From assembly GCA_026874595.1 (NCBI GenBank), contig CM049320.1, positions 4,591,464 through 4,655,463 on the forward strand: a stretch of 64,000 nucleotides of DNA. Direction: 5' to 3'. Source of the stretch: Sipunculus nudus. Its lineage: Eukaryota > Annelida > Sipuncula > Golfingiida > Sipunculidae. Positions 53,767-64,000 of the stretch are shown here, piece by piece (position 1 is the stretch's first letter; each line of letters starts with the position of its first letter). A model generated the notes under the pieces. That model saw nothing but the letters and a program-made list of their open reading frames with translations, did not search any database and was not told where the DNA came from. The translations under genes were made by a program, and so were the position numbers.

Positions 53767-54993
53767 CTGGTCAGGTCTGATCTATGTCTTAACCTGACAG
53801 AGCTGCCCATCATGGAGCTGGTCAGGTCTGATCTATGTCTTAACCTGACAGAGCTGCCCATCATGGAGATGGTCAGGTCTGATCTATGTCTTAACCTGAC
53901 AGAGCTGCCCATCATAGAGATGGTCAGGTCTGATCTATGTCTTAACCTGACAGAGCTGCTCATCATGAAGCTGGTCAGGTCTGATCTATGTCTTAACCTG
54001 ACAGAGCTGCCCATCATGGAGATGGTCAGGTCTGATCTATGTCTTAACCTGACAGAGCTGCCAATCATAAAGCTGGTCAGGTCTGATCTATGTCTTAACC
54101 TGACAGAGCTGCCCATCATGAAGCTGGTCAGGTCTGATCTATGTCTTCACCTGACAGAGCTGCCCATCATGAAGCTGGTCAGGTCTGATCTATGTCTTAA
54201 CCTGACAGAGCTGCCAATCATGAAGCTGGTCAGGTCTGATCTATGTCTTAACCTGACAGAGCTGCCCATCATGAAGCTGGTCAGGTCTGATCTATGTCTT
54301 CACCTGACAGAGCTGCCCATCATGAAGCTGGTCAGGTCTGATCTATGTCTTAACCTGACAGAGCTGCCCATCATGAAGCTGGTCAGGTCTGATCTATGTC
54401 TTAACCTGACAGAGCTGCCCATCATAAAGCTGGTCAGGTCTGATCTATGTCTTAACCTGACAGAGCTGCCCATCATAAAGCTGGTCAGGTCTGATCTATG
54501 TCTTAACCTGACAGAGCTGCCCCTCATGAAGCTGGTCAGGTCTGATCTATGTCTTAACCTGACAGAGCTGCCCATCATGAAGCTGGTCAGGTCTGATCTA
54601 TGTCTTAACCTGACAGAGCTGCCCATCATAAAGCTGGTCAGGTCTGATCTATGTCTTAACCTGACAGAGCTGCCCATCATGAAGCTGGTCAGGTCTGATC
54701 TATGTCTTAACCTGACAGAGCTGCCCCTCATGAAGCTGGTCAGGTCTGATCTATGTCTTAACCTGACAGAGCTGCCCATCATGAAAGGTCTGGTCAGGTC
54801 TGATCTATGTCTTAACCTGACAGAGCTGCCCATCATAAAGCTGGTCAGGTCTGATCTATGTCTTAACCTGACAGAGCTGCCCCTCATGAAGCTGGTCAGG
54901 TCTGATCTATGTCTTATCCTGACAGAGCTGCCCATCATAAAGCTGGTCAGGTCTGATCTTTGTCTTAACCTGACAGAGCTGCCCATCATGGAG
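53767..54993. repeat. 51-bp minisatellite, 24 copies, open on both strands
   Basis: The plus strand encodes 24 copies of a 17-residue unit, LVRSDLCLNLTELPIMK, within a 451-codon frame (53746-55101). The minus strand is open too, with units of the form MMGSSVRLRHRSDLTSF (120- and 234-codon frames). The period is a multiple of three and the unit has no stop in either of these frames, so length alone is not evidence of coding. Each unit has an internal inverted repeat, GTCAGGT with ACCTGAC. Variation is confined to a few positions. It lies inside the LINE relic between the motif A region and the catalytic-box region. Confidence 0.95.
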
Positions 54994-55077
54994 CTGGGTG
55001 ACAAAGGTGAACAGCTGGGTGACCAAGGTGATGAACTGGGTGACCAAGGTGATGAACTGGGTGACCACGGTCAGGAA
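54994..55077. repeat. 21-bp minisatellite, four copies
   Basis: Units of the form CTGGGTGACCAAGGTGATGA repeat four times directly after the 51-bp array, in the same plus-strand frame (LGDQGDE). A second, unrelated unit starting exactly where the first stops suggests repeated slippage in this interval. Confidence 0.9.
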
Positions 55078-55101
55078 CTTGCCTATAAGAAGACTGCCTA
55101 G

Positions 55102-55330
55102 TTTTTCCAGGATTTGGCATGATCCTTTTCAGCATGTCAGATGCTTTTGTCAAGTCAACAAAGGTGATGTAAAGACCTGTGTTTGGCTCATGGCATTTCT
55201 CTTGGAATTTTCTGGAGACATACACCCAGTCAGTGGTGCCTGGCTTGCTGTAAGGCTATACTGGCATTCAGGGGAGGGTAGTGGAGAGTAATTAAGATAA
55301 TGCCTTCATCTGCAGTTGGTCTATGTACTG
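55102..55330 (-). pseudogene. LINE reverse transcriptase relic, motif A region
   Basis: The minus strand reads GTTDWVYVSRKFQEKC and then NTGLYITFVDLTKASD. This matches the RT segment 'R.TTD.I...RQ.QEKC...', then 'LY..FVDL.KAFD' of non-LTR retrotransposons, including the motif A aspartate in FVD. Upstream similarity (PECQYS in another frame, for the 'PE.QCGFR' block) shows a frameshift. The relic loses similarity past about 55330. It is continuous in origin with 53208-53745 and 45540-46029. Confidence 0.8.
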
Positions 55331-55886
55331 GGTAATAAAACCATGAAAACAGGACTCAGTAGGCATTTTCTGTGGACTGATAGGACCTACTTCAAGTCAT
55401 GAAGTTAGACAAGCAGGAAACTACACTGCAAAGATATATTATTATGAGATAGGTTACAAGTGAGGCTTTCAAACATGTGATTGTTGTGAATGTATGTGCA
55501 AACAAAAATAGGATTCCATCACAAAGGTAACTGCCACCATTCTCTGTGCCTTGCACAAATTGACTGTCAACACCAATTGGTTGTTGATAATGCCTGTCTG
55601 TTGGAGTTTCAATTAAGAAAAATCTTTTTGATTGTTCTGTAATAAAAGAAGTTTTTAAGAAGGGGTATGATCAAAAGACGTGCCTAAAGCTTACACCCAG
55701 ATGTTTTCAGAATATTTTTCTCTTATATATTGCAGTCTTGCACTTATTGGTTTCTACAACAATCAGTTTGCTAAAAGGGTTTCATCTTCTGCCTTTGGCC
55801 TTATTGACCAATGAGATTGGTTGTTGGTATTAACCTCGGAGGACTGTCAACTTGAGTCAGTAGAATACTACATCAGTGGTACTTAC
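55331..55886. other. Spacer between the LINE relic and the candidate exon
   Basis: No repeat or gene is recognised. If the candidate exon at 55887-56148 is real, this is the start of its downstream intron. Confidence 0.4.
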
Positions 55887-56148
55887 ATGTGCTGGAACAC
55901 GGGTCACACACAAAGCATAGCGCATTAAGACAGTCTGAACTCTGGCAGCGTGACCAAACACAAGGGACAGCAGACGTGAATTTTTTCATCAATAGTTGCT
56001 GATCACAACACAACGAGACAATTGATCCAGCTATAATAGTGTCTCTTCCAGGCCATACTCGTCCTAATAGCCACTGCATCCATAGGATTGCCTCCGGGAA
56101 ATCTCTAAATTGGGCAGTGTTTGGGCCACCATGCTCTCCTTCTTCCAT
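55887..56148 (-). CDS. Candidate first coding exon, product unrecognised
   Basis: A minus-strand ATG at 56148 has a favourable context (AAAGATGG) and an in-frame TAG three codons upstream. The frame runs 87 codons plus one base to a consensus splice donor, CAT then GTAAGT. The product starts MEEGEHGGPNTAQFRDFPEA, has an aromatic stretch ILWMQWLLGRVWPG and a cysteine-rich end (CVWSRCQSSDCLNALCFVCD). Base composition is less AT-rich than the flanks. If real, later exons lie at lower coordinates and the LINE nest would be intronic. I do not recognise the protein and find no second exon. Chance is possible. Confidence 0.4.
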
Positions 56149-59100
56149 CTTTGGCTACGTTGATTCCCATTTTATTTCTGTTTAATGCTTCATCAGCTGC
56201 AGATGGGGGACTAGGTTAGAGTCGTTGGATAAATATGTACAAGATGTGGTTGCATAAAGAACGTTTATACTTTGCCTTAATGTTCCTCAAGAGAAACATT
56301 ACACATTGAGTCAGAGTGTCAGTTATTAAATGCAGCCATTTCTTTTCTAAGTGCCTATACTTTTTGGAGTTATACAGAACATAGGCTACCACCCAATACT
56401 ATTTTTTTAAATAAAGGAATGAGAGTCTTGATCCAGCCGTGTCAAACATATAAAAGATAAACATTTGTATCATATTCCTTCAGTGACTATTTCAATTTTA
56501 CTTCTTGTTGGAAATAATAACGATGGTGTTTTTTTCCTCTCTTCCTAAGACATAATTCACTTGCAAGATCTGATAAATGAATATTAGTTAAAAAGATGGA
56601 AACTTAAACAGTTAAAAGAGAGTGAAACCTCTCAAAATTAAAACCATCAGGACCTGGATAAAGTGGTCACATTTGTGAGATGGCCTTCTAAGTGAGGTAG
56701 TCATCTAAGTCAGTTATAATTAAGCTAAGATTCCTTTGTAAATAATATTATATAAATATATCTATGTATGATATATATTATATATGTATGTATCCCTGCA
56801 TTGTGAAAAGTTTAAGAAAGCAGCTGCTTGAATCGAAACAGATACACATATTGGGCAGATCACTCACAAGTGAATGTCAGGGATTCCTCGTCGACCTCAT
56901 CCATTTAAAATTTTTTCATGGACCAGTCGATTCATAATGTCACAAAATTTTATAGAAACAGGTCTGATATGTACCGCAACCACAACCGCTTAAAGGAATC
57001 GCTCTTCCATAATATCATATGTTCAACTCTGTCTGCAACTGCAGTAGTACCACGACCATGGCCAAGTAAAAGAAATCATAGCTTAATAAAAAGAGCAAAA
57101 TGGGACCTGGAAAAGCAGTCATTGTTTTTAAGGTGGTCACTTAACTGAGGTGGTGATGAGGTAAGGTTTTACTGTTTATACACAAAATAGTTATATCAAC
57201 AAAAGATAAATACTTGAAGAAATTGTTCAAATTTAACTATATTACTCTGTGACTTTCTATATTATTTTATTAAGTATCTTTAATATTTATACATGATTTC
57301 TTCAGGAAATTAAAGTTTTATGGAGATCATTCACTCACTCTGCCTGTTTGTGTATTAAACTTGATGATGTACGTGTCAGGCGAAAAATGTGGTTCTCACA
57401 GTGTTTGTAGCAAATTTCAATCAAACATTGTTAAGGATTATAGTGTTTGAGAAAATGTGGGAAAAAAAATTTCATTTTTAGGTTAATCTTATTTTTACTT
57501 TCAAATAAGAAGAGTTATTTAAACATTGATGGTGAATCACTGTTAGTGAATCATTTTTTCCCAGTGTCTGAATGCCCTCTGGTTCAAGTAAAGTAATAAA
57601 CTACCAGGTTTTGATAATATTAATGCTATTAACTTAAATCATGCAAGTAACAGACCATTAAAAGTTGTCTAGGATCCCTGTATTGTCACCAAAATGCATC
57701 CAATAACTGAACAGGAAGAAGTTTTGTGTATCCTGGTGACATTAAATATTGATGCGTACTGATATACCAATGTATTGTTCAAGCAGTAATAGGAATCTCC
57801 CTATCATCAAATTGTCTTTTGTCATGTAGCGTTTCTCCTTCTCAACTTTTAAATCCTTCGGGAATAACCCATCAGTCAAAGATGTGAGATTCTGAAAGCA
57901 TTCTGGCAAGGTGCTGAGTCGCTATCTTTACCCAAGCGTTCTATATTTTACTTCACTTCTGCAAGTGGCATCAAAATACCTTCCATCTAACAATGAATCC
58001 ATCGTTCTCGAGAAAAAATGATTGCATGCAGCTGAACTGGGCTCTAGAATTCACTCAAAAGGGTAAAAGTCCAGTAAATGATGTTTCTTCCTTGTGCTGT
58101 TTGGTTGACTGCAAGCTGAGGAGGTTCTTTTATACTGTGGTTTTCTTTTTTGTTTGTAAGGGTTTCAAATTTGCTATATTCGTGAAAGTAAAATTATTGT
58201 GAAAATTAAACTATCATGAATATGATGCCTGATCTGCACAGGTAACAAAGAACAATTATATTGTTGCCTTATTGGCATCTCATATACATTATCCTTGCCA
58301 GTATAGCATGTCCTAAGTGGAAAGGCAAAATAATTGATATTCTGAATTTAAACAGATCTTTAATTTTATCCATGAATCAAATATTGATATTATGAATCAT
58401 ATCAGTATTATTATACTACAGTATTATTGTATAATTGGAAGTAATGAACAAGACTTTCAACTGTTTGATGTTACACTTGGGCATTCCAACTGTTCAGATT
58501 TTGCTCACCTAAAAATAATTTGTACAATATAGGATATACTCCATACAGGTTACTGTTGATTGATATAAGATTGCGAAAATGAAACCCTTTTAATTTAATC
58601 CTGCCAATATGATGCGAACCTATGTACATAAGTCCTCTCAATTTTTCTCTCTCCTGAGGCTGATCTTATAAAACATCTTAGCTGCTGAGCTTTTACCGTG
58701 GTGTTTTGCCAGTTGAGGATAAATCTTTTTCAGCTAAACAGTTTAACCTTTTTTTCCCCGCCATTTTTGTGAAATGAAATTCCATTTTAATGTTTTGTTC
58801 ATTGGCATCATGTTACTAAAAAAGGTACATGAGTTTAAAGAAGAAAAAAAGACTAGTAACTATGGAAACAAAATTTCTTAAAATAAGTTACAGTAAAATA
58901 ATTTTGGTTTTATTTTTTCAGTTTCTTTATTTTTCAAACTCGGACAAACATGAACTAGCCAATTGGTCATGACATCATATGGCAAAGGAATAGCATGCAG
59001 TTTATGCATGAAGTAGGTATTATACAACCAGAATCAGGTGTAAATCAGACATGTTGTTGTGTCTGACACATTTATTCAAAGTAGGTGGTATATTCTCTGG

Positions 59101-60407
59101 GCACGTTATTGCCAGTTGTAATAAGTTTTACTACATTGTCTGTTTGGAATGCAGCCCACTGAACAAAATTGTCACGGGGTGGCAGTTTTCCTCACCTTCC
59201 ATAATATGATATGGGCAGCACAGGGGAAGATCTCCGTAACCATTTCACATATACTTCTGTAACAACTGATTGGTCTAAATGCCCTTAAATTCATTTAAAT
59301 TACCAGTATATTGTTAATAATATAGTTACCTGTAGTTGGTTTTCCTTATATGGCATATAGCATTTGTTTTAAATCACCAATTTAAGTTTTATGCCTTAGT
59401 ATCAGCACTTTAAATGTTGGTCATCTTATAAAAAAAAGTAATAAATTCCATTTGTTCATGTTGCCTTTCACATGCAATATATTTCATTGAAGAATGTTCT
59501 CAGTACTTCTTACAGAAGTCAGGACTTTTAATTCCGTTTGCAGTCTTTTAAGTACCCAAGTTGAAATCAGCTGTTTAAACGGACTTGTTCATATACCAGG
59601 TATTTTATATACATGCAAAATAGTGCAATCTCCTTAAAATATTATGGCATCTGCCAATATGTTGTCCTAAAACTGTAGAAAAAGACTCCTGTACAAAAAA
59701 AGTGGAATGAAGCTTGCATCAGGTGTGACCTATTTCTCATACGTTAACATAGCACACGTTGTATGTGACGGTGCCATGCAACTGTACAAATCAACATTTC
59801 TGCAGTTTTTAGTCTGTGTTTCTTCTTTCATCTTTCCTCTCCTTGTTAATTTGGGAATTCTTGCATATGTGCAAAATCAGACTTCTGGTGATGCAGTCTT
59901 TAACAGTAAATAAATATGTGCAGTTTGTGTTTACTCACACACAGAAGCATAACTACATATAAAACAGGTGAGTTCGAGCTAGTATATATCTATGTGCCAA
60001 GATGGTTTTGCTTGGAAACTTTTGTATCAAACCAAAATGTACTAATAGCGTTAGATCATACACACATTATTGCAAATGATTATGTATACCTTTAAGCAAA
60101 ATTCACTATCATAATCTTATATTTAGGTTATTTAGATGACTACCTGTGACACAGATCTTCTTGATCTTTTGATCCTCTGAGATCTTGTGTGTTTCATCAT
60201 ACATCAGGTGGGTCATACGAGTGTACTGGCTTGGCATTTTCCTGACTTAAGGAAACGTCTGGTTTTCTTCTGCAGGTCCATGAAGAATTGATGCTAAGAT
60301 TACAGCTCATACAGACATTCATGTCTCTGATTGTCATCCCAGCCAGACTAGACTGATTGATGCTGTATTGTGTTTGTCTGTCTGTCCGTACATCATTTAT
60401 GGTTATT
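56149..60407. other. 4.2-kb stretch with one small diverged repeat pair
   Basis: Segments at about 56625-56720 and 57090-57160 share GGGACCTGGA/AGGACCTGGA, then AAGTGGTCAC or AGGTGGTCAC and a TGAGGT(A/G)GT word. They look like two diverged pieces of one dispersed repeat. The rest, including small frames at 57993 and 59707, shows no recognisable gene or element. Confidence 0.4.
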
Positions 60408-61061
60408 AGCTCAGCTAACTGAAAGTCATCTGAGCTATAGTGATGGGCCTTTGTCAATGGTCCTTCTGTTCAGTGGTTAACAGGGCACAAATGGTAACTG
60501 TTTGACCTAGAACATTCTAACCTGACATCCATAGAGGTTCATGAAAAAACTCTTTGGAAACCGAAAATTAAGTCACTGCCACCTATATTCTTTGAGTTAC
60601 GTGGCTTGTTTAACCCCCCAGAAAAATTCTTTTTCTTGTAAATTTGATACAAAAGCTCCAACATCTCAATAATTAATGTATGGATTGCCTTAACACCTTG
60701 CATGAATATTGATCATGACTAGTTTAATCAGTTTGGGAAGACTTGTGGCACCACCTGTATTCTTTCAATTTTTCCTGCATTTTCTTCTCTGTTGCTGAGA
60801 CCATTTAATCACAGAACTGATGTCAGTTTCACATCCTTGGTTTCATCAGGTGTCCTGAAACCTGGTATGCTTATTGATCATCACTAGTTTTATCAGTTCA
60901 TGAAGCCTGGTGGCACCACCTGTATTTTCAGTTTTTTACACAAATTTTAGCTCAGCCCTTAGGACAAACCAGTACCAAACACATAAATGCAATTTAGTAT
61001 CAACACTATAGCCAATACCAATTAGTCAATCAGCTGAGTGTCATGACCCATGGGTCACTTT
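60408..61061 (+). mobile_element. Short, diverged family A-type element A6
   Basis: The head AGCTCAGCTAACTGAAAGTC...CTGAGCT keeps the 5' hairpin. Two modules contain GGCACCACCTGTATT, forms of the GGTGGCGCCACC motif. The end is TCAGCTGAGTGTCATGACCC with a perfect TGACCCATGGGTCA hairpin and CACTTT in place of CACTTG. Core units are about 160 bp. It is only 654 bp and encodes nothing. Confidence 0.75.
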
Positions 61062-61968
61062 TATTAACTGAAGAAAGCAGACTAGTTATGACACAGTGAC
61101 TGGTGCAGTGTCAAAGGCACGGTCTAAATACGCTTACCAAGGTAAATATGGGAAAGAGCAAAAAGCCAGAGGGCTGATGAAATAGAGAAATTTGGCACAA
61201 GGAAGATGTGCACAAGGGAGAGACAAGGCACGACAAGCTCAGTAAAATTAAAATAAAAAAAATATGGCAGAGTTACAAATTGAATAGAATAGGGCTTGGC
61301 AGCTGATTTTGTGGGCCAAAGTACAGAATGGTCATGCTTGTTTTCTTTAACAGTTCCTAGGAGAATATATGGTAGGATCAAGACTTGATTTTGCAGTTAT
61401 CAGTGACTCTGATTTGCACACTAGCAAGTTTAGACTTGATTGAGGATGTGTTGCATATGGCAAACTTGGTCTGGTAGAACAAAATGTGTACTTGTTCAAA
61501 TAAACAGACATATATGGGACTATACCACCAGAGGTCAAACAAAGAAAACGTGTTTACTAACAGTCAGACAGACATAGGGACAGATATGGGTGAAAATAAA
61601 AATCCCCATCCAAATATGTGGAGGTATAAAAATAGACAAACTTTACTGTACGTGGCAGTCTGTGTGACTGTGCGGTCTTACTGATCATCAGTCCTGGTTT
61701 TCCTTGACAAGATAACTTTTTCTATTGATTCTCTGACTCCCCATCTGAGCCGATGGAGTGTGGACAGCACCATTAAGAATTCTCCTCGTTTGAGGTGAAA
61801 ATAAGAGCCCTCATCACTGTCAAGAAATACCAGCAGGAAAGCTGGGCCCCACGCTGTGGCAGCTGCATTCTCCTCCTAAATTGCATGGATCATAGCAAAG
61901 GTAATGAGAATGTGACAGACATTGAGGTTTATTTTACCTCTCCCAGGAAGGTTATATGTTTCCCCTTT
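61062..61968. other. Non-genic DNA
   Basis: No gene or repeat is recognised; open frames are short and unrecognised. Confidence 0.4.
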
Positions 61969-62108
61969 GTTCATTGGTTGGTTTGTTTGCCTGTATGCAA
62001 CTTTACACAAAAGGAGTATCGTGAAAGACTTAAGGAATGTTCATTGGTTGGTTTGTTTGCCTGTATGGAACTTTACACAAAAGGAGTATCGTGAAAGACT
62101 TAAGGAAC
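61969..62108. repeat. 70-bp tandem duplication
   Basis: GTTCATTGGTTGGTTTGTTT through GAAAGACTTAAGGAA occurs twice in direct tandem with one or two differences. The overlapping 99- and 70-codon frames here are simply the duplicated sequence read in two frames. Confidence 0.9.
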
Positions 62109-62392
62109 GATGTATTAAATTAGGAGTAATCTAGATTGCCATAAGTTATTTTTAATTCAAAGGATTTTATACCATTGTGACATGAAAGGGGTGATTCCTT
62201 TGTTCCAGAATAGAGGCTGCCTATTCATTGATATTACTAGCAAGATTTGTTCAGCATCGAGCAGGACTCTCTAGTACAATGTATGAAAGTTTGATTAAGG
62301 GATCCTTGCAGGTTAACCTAGGTAGTTACTTGGATTGGGATCTGGACCTTGACATCAAGTTTCTAATATCATAAATACTGTTGTCTCTTTGG

Positions 62393-62395
<3 letters not shown>

Positions 62396-62434
<39 letters not shown>
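62396..62434. repeat. (CT)n microsatellite
   Basis: About 19 CT units, uninterrupted. Confidence 0.97.
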
Positions 62435-62437
<3 letters not shown>

Positions 62438-64000
62438 ATGGTAGAAACTATAGGTCCTATCAGTGCATTGTCACAAACTTTGCAATTGTACTGGATTAAA
62501 AAATATTAAGAGCCCTGCATTCCAAAACCCTGCACATTATTTAGCTTAGATCTTTGTTTTGAAAAGAAGTAGGCCTGTAATAATCCACTTCTGTATGTAC
62601 GTAGCGTCTTTAGTATCCCATGATCCAGTAACCTGATGACAGTATTAATTATATGTATTAAGCATATAAACATATATTATAAATTATTTTCAGTTTGGAA
62701 TTTTAACAACAAAATGAAATTTTAAAGTCAGCTTCACTTTATTAATCTCTCCTTTTTTAAAATGGCCAATCAAATTATATTTTCTTCAAAGAATATTCGG
62801 ACATTAACATTCAAGTTTCCATATACTTGAAACTTCTTGGTATACATGTTTCCTGTAACACCTTTAGCTTTCTCTCCTTATCTGAAATATGCCACACTTG
62901 GTTTTAAAAAAAGACAGGTCTGTAAATTTCTTTGGCAGGGCTTTGAAAATTGGAAAGTAGGTCCTGCCAGCTTGTAAATTTCTGAACAAATTTCGAACCC
63001 TGATTTTTAAACTCCTTTACACTGGATTTTATTAGTTTCATTTGCACTATGCAAAGTGGTACATTATTTCTTTAAACAAATGACCTCTGCTCTTTTCTGC
63101 ACAAGGCCAGCGGCTCTAAAGGTAATTGGCCAGACTCTCTGATCAACAAAAGCCTGGTACTTTAATCCAGGCCCTGGTGACAGAGAACACATTAATATCA
63201 ATGCCCCTCCTGTCTGATTCCCGTAGCTGTGTTATATATTGCACTTTCCCCGAAGGATGGAGACATGTATACAGCCTCGTCTGAAATACCATACATAATG
63301 GTCCGCAGCAGGAAGAAATGCAGGACACAGAAGTCTCCATCCAATAATGTATTTTCCATTTATTTATTTTTTTTTAATTCTGTAATATCCTTTTCTATTT
63401 GGTTCAGGGTTGGCAGAGTTCAGGATTTTGATAGTGATACATTATTAATACAACTTGTAGTTCTATGTTTATTAATTGAACATGTTATTAACCAGGATTA
63501 TGTCTAAAAAAATGACAAGGAGATCATTAAATATCATATAGATCAGGATGAATATTTCAGCAGATTATCAACTAGAGCAGATTTTCAAGCTAATGAAGAA
63601 TTTATAATTTCAGCGAAATGGCAAAAATAATTCATTGTGATTTTCAATTTTACAATTTTGTTCACTGCATGCAAACCTATACATGGATTTGGGGTTGTTT
63701 CTGGGGGTTAATCAAAATTTCCATAAATTGTTTGCCAAGATAATCTTCCAAATTTATGGTGTTTAGTAGGTCAGTGTTTCCAGTGTTCACATCTGTCATT
63801 TCCTGAAAACTTGGTGGTCCACAAGCCTAGATTGGTAATACTGAAAATATATCAAAATATTGCTAGATTTCAGTTGGCACTCTTTTGTGGAACAAACTGT
63901 GGAAGACTAAATTTCAGCTGTTAAGGAGTTTGTGCGTTTTTTGTGCCCACAGAAATAAAAGGTGCGCTAATTATCTGTTCATCCTTTTTTCTTGTCAACT
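62435..64000. other. Non-genic DNA with one weak exon-like block
   Basis: At 63225-63345 the plus strand reads VLYIALSPKDGDMYTASSEI after a CCCGTAG that could be a splice acceptor. Nothing else supports an exon, no donor is convincing, and the family is not recognised. The rest is AT-rich and featureless. Confidence 0.35.

Noticed and set aside
53767-54993. CRISPR array
   Set aside because: The units are contiguous with no unique spacers, and the genome is eukaryotic.
53746-55101. 451-codon open frame as a protein-coding gene
   Set aside because: The frame is kept open because the repeat period is 51 bp, and the opposite strand is open for the same reason. It lies within a dead LINE, and no promoter or splice signals were found. 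Kept as a minisatellite.
63225-63345. Exon reading VLYIALSPKDGDMYTASSEI
   Set aside because: Only a weak acceptor and no clear donor; no family recognised. Left as a note in the regional entry.

Overview
This is eukaryotic nuclear DNA, AT-rich and dominated by repeats. I find no complete protein-coding gene. The repeat content (several families of short elements with tandem-repeat cores and Helitron-like 3' hairpins, a tRNA-derived SINE, a LINE relic, a probable LTR) fits a mollusc, most likely a bivalve. That assignment is inference from repeat style, not from a gene.

The main content is a set of at least seven non-autonomous element families, here named A to G. Families A to D show the full plan: a 5'-terminal hairpin, a TT insertion site, the 5' end repeated in inverted orientation near the 3' end, a subterminal 3' hairpin, and a 3' end of CTAG or CTTG followed by TT. 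E, F and G show parts of it. This is the architecture of Helentron-derived (HINE, 'pearl'-like) elements. Copies are A at 7140-9273, 23436-26660, 48461-51075 and 60408-61061 plus solo tails; B at 24390-26125, 38094-39283 and 43389-45122; C at 39779-40620; D at 31741-32952; E at 46446-52955 and 37430-37520; F at 16180-16475, 16944-17175, 19055-19360 and 41840-41975; G at 14535-14918 and 46030-53207. Five of the families carry the same 12-bp palindrome, GGTGGCGCCACC, inside otherwise different repeat units.

The right-hand third is a four-layer nest. A LINE reverse-transcriptase relic on the minus strand (45540-46029 and 53208-55330) is split by a G element, which is split by an E element, which is split by an A element. 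Removing G with one copy of its TT target restores the RT reading frame at the junction. The same LINE carries a 24-copy, 51-bp minisatellite (53767-54993) that is open in frame on both strands.

Other structures are a 2.2-kb element with terminal inverted repeats of about 0.5 kb built from CTCGCCTAGGCGAG palindromes (29283-31464, with a solo arm at 41995-42384), a fold-back element at 10945-11375, an inverted duplication at 27107-27999, a probable solo LTR at 28146-28829 and several compact hairpins. The one candidate host exon is on the minus strand at 55887-56148 (good start context, consensus splice donor, cysteine-rich product not recognised). The remaining stretches look like introns or intergenic DNA.
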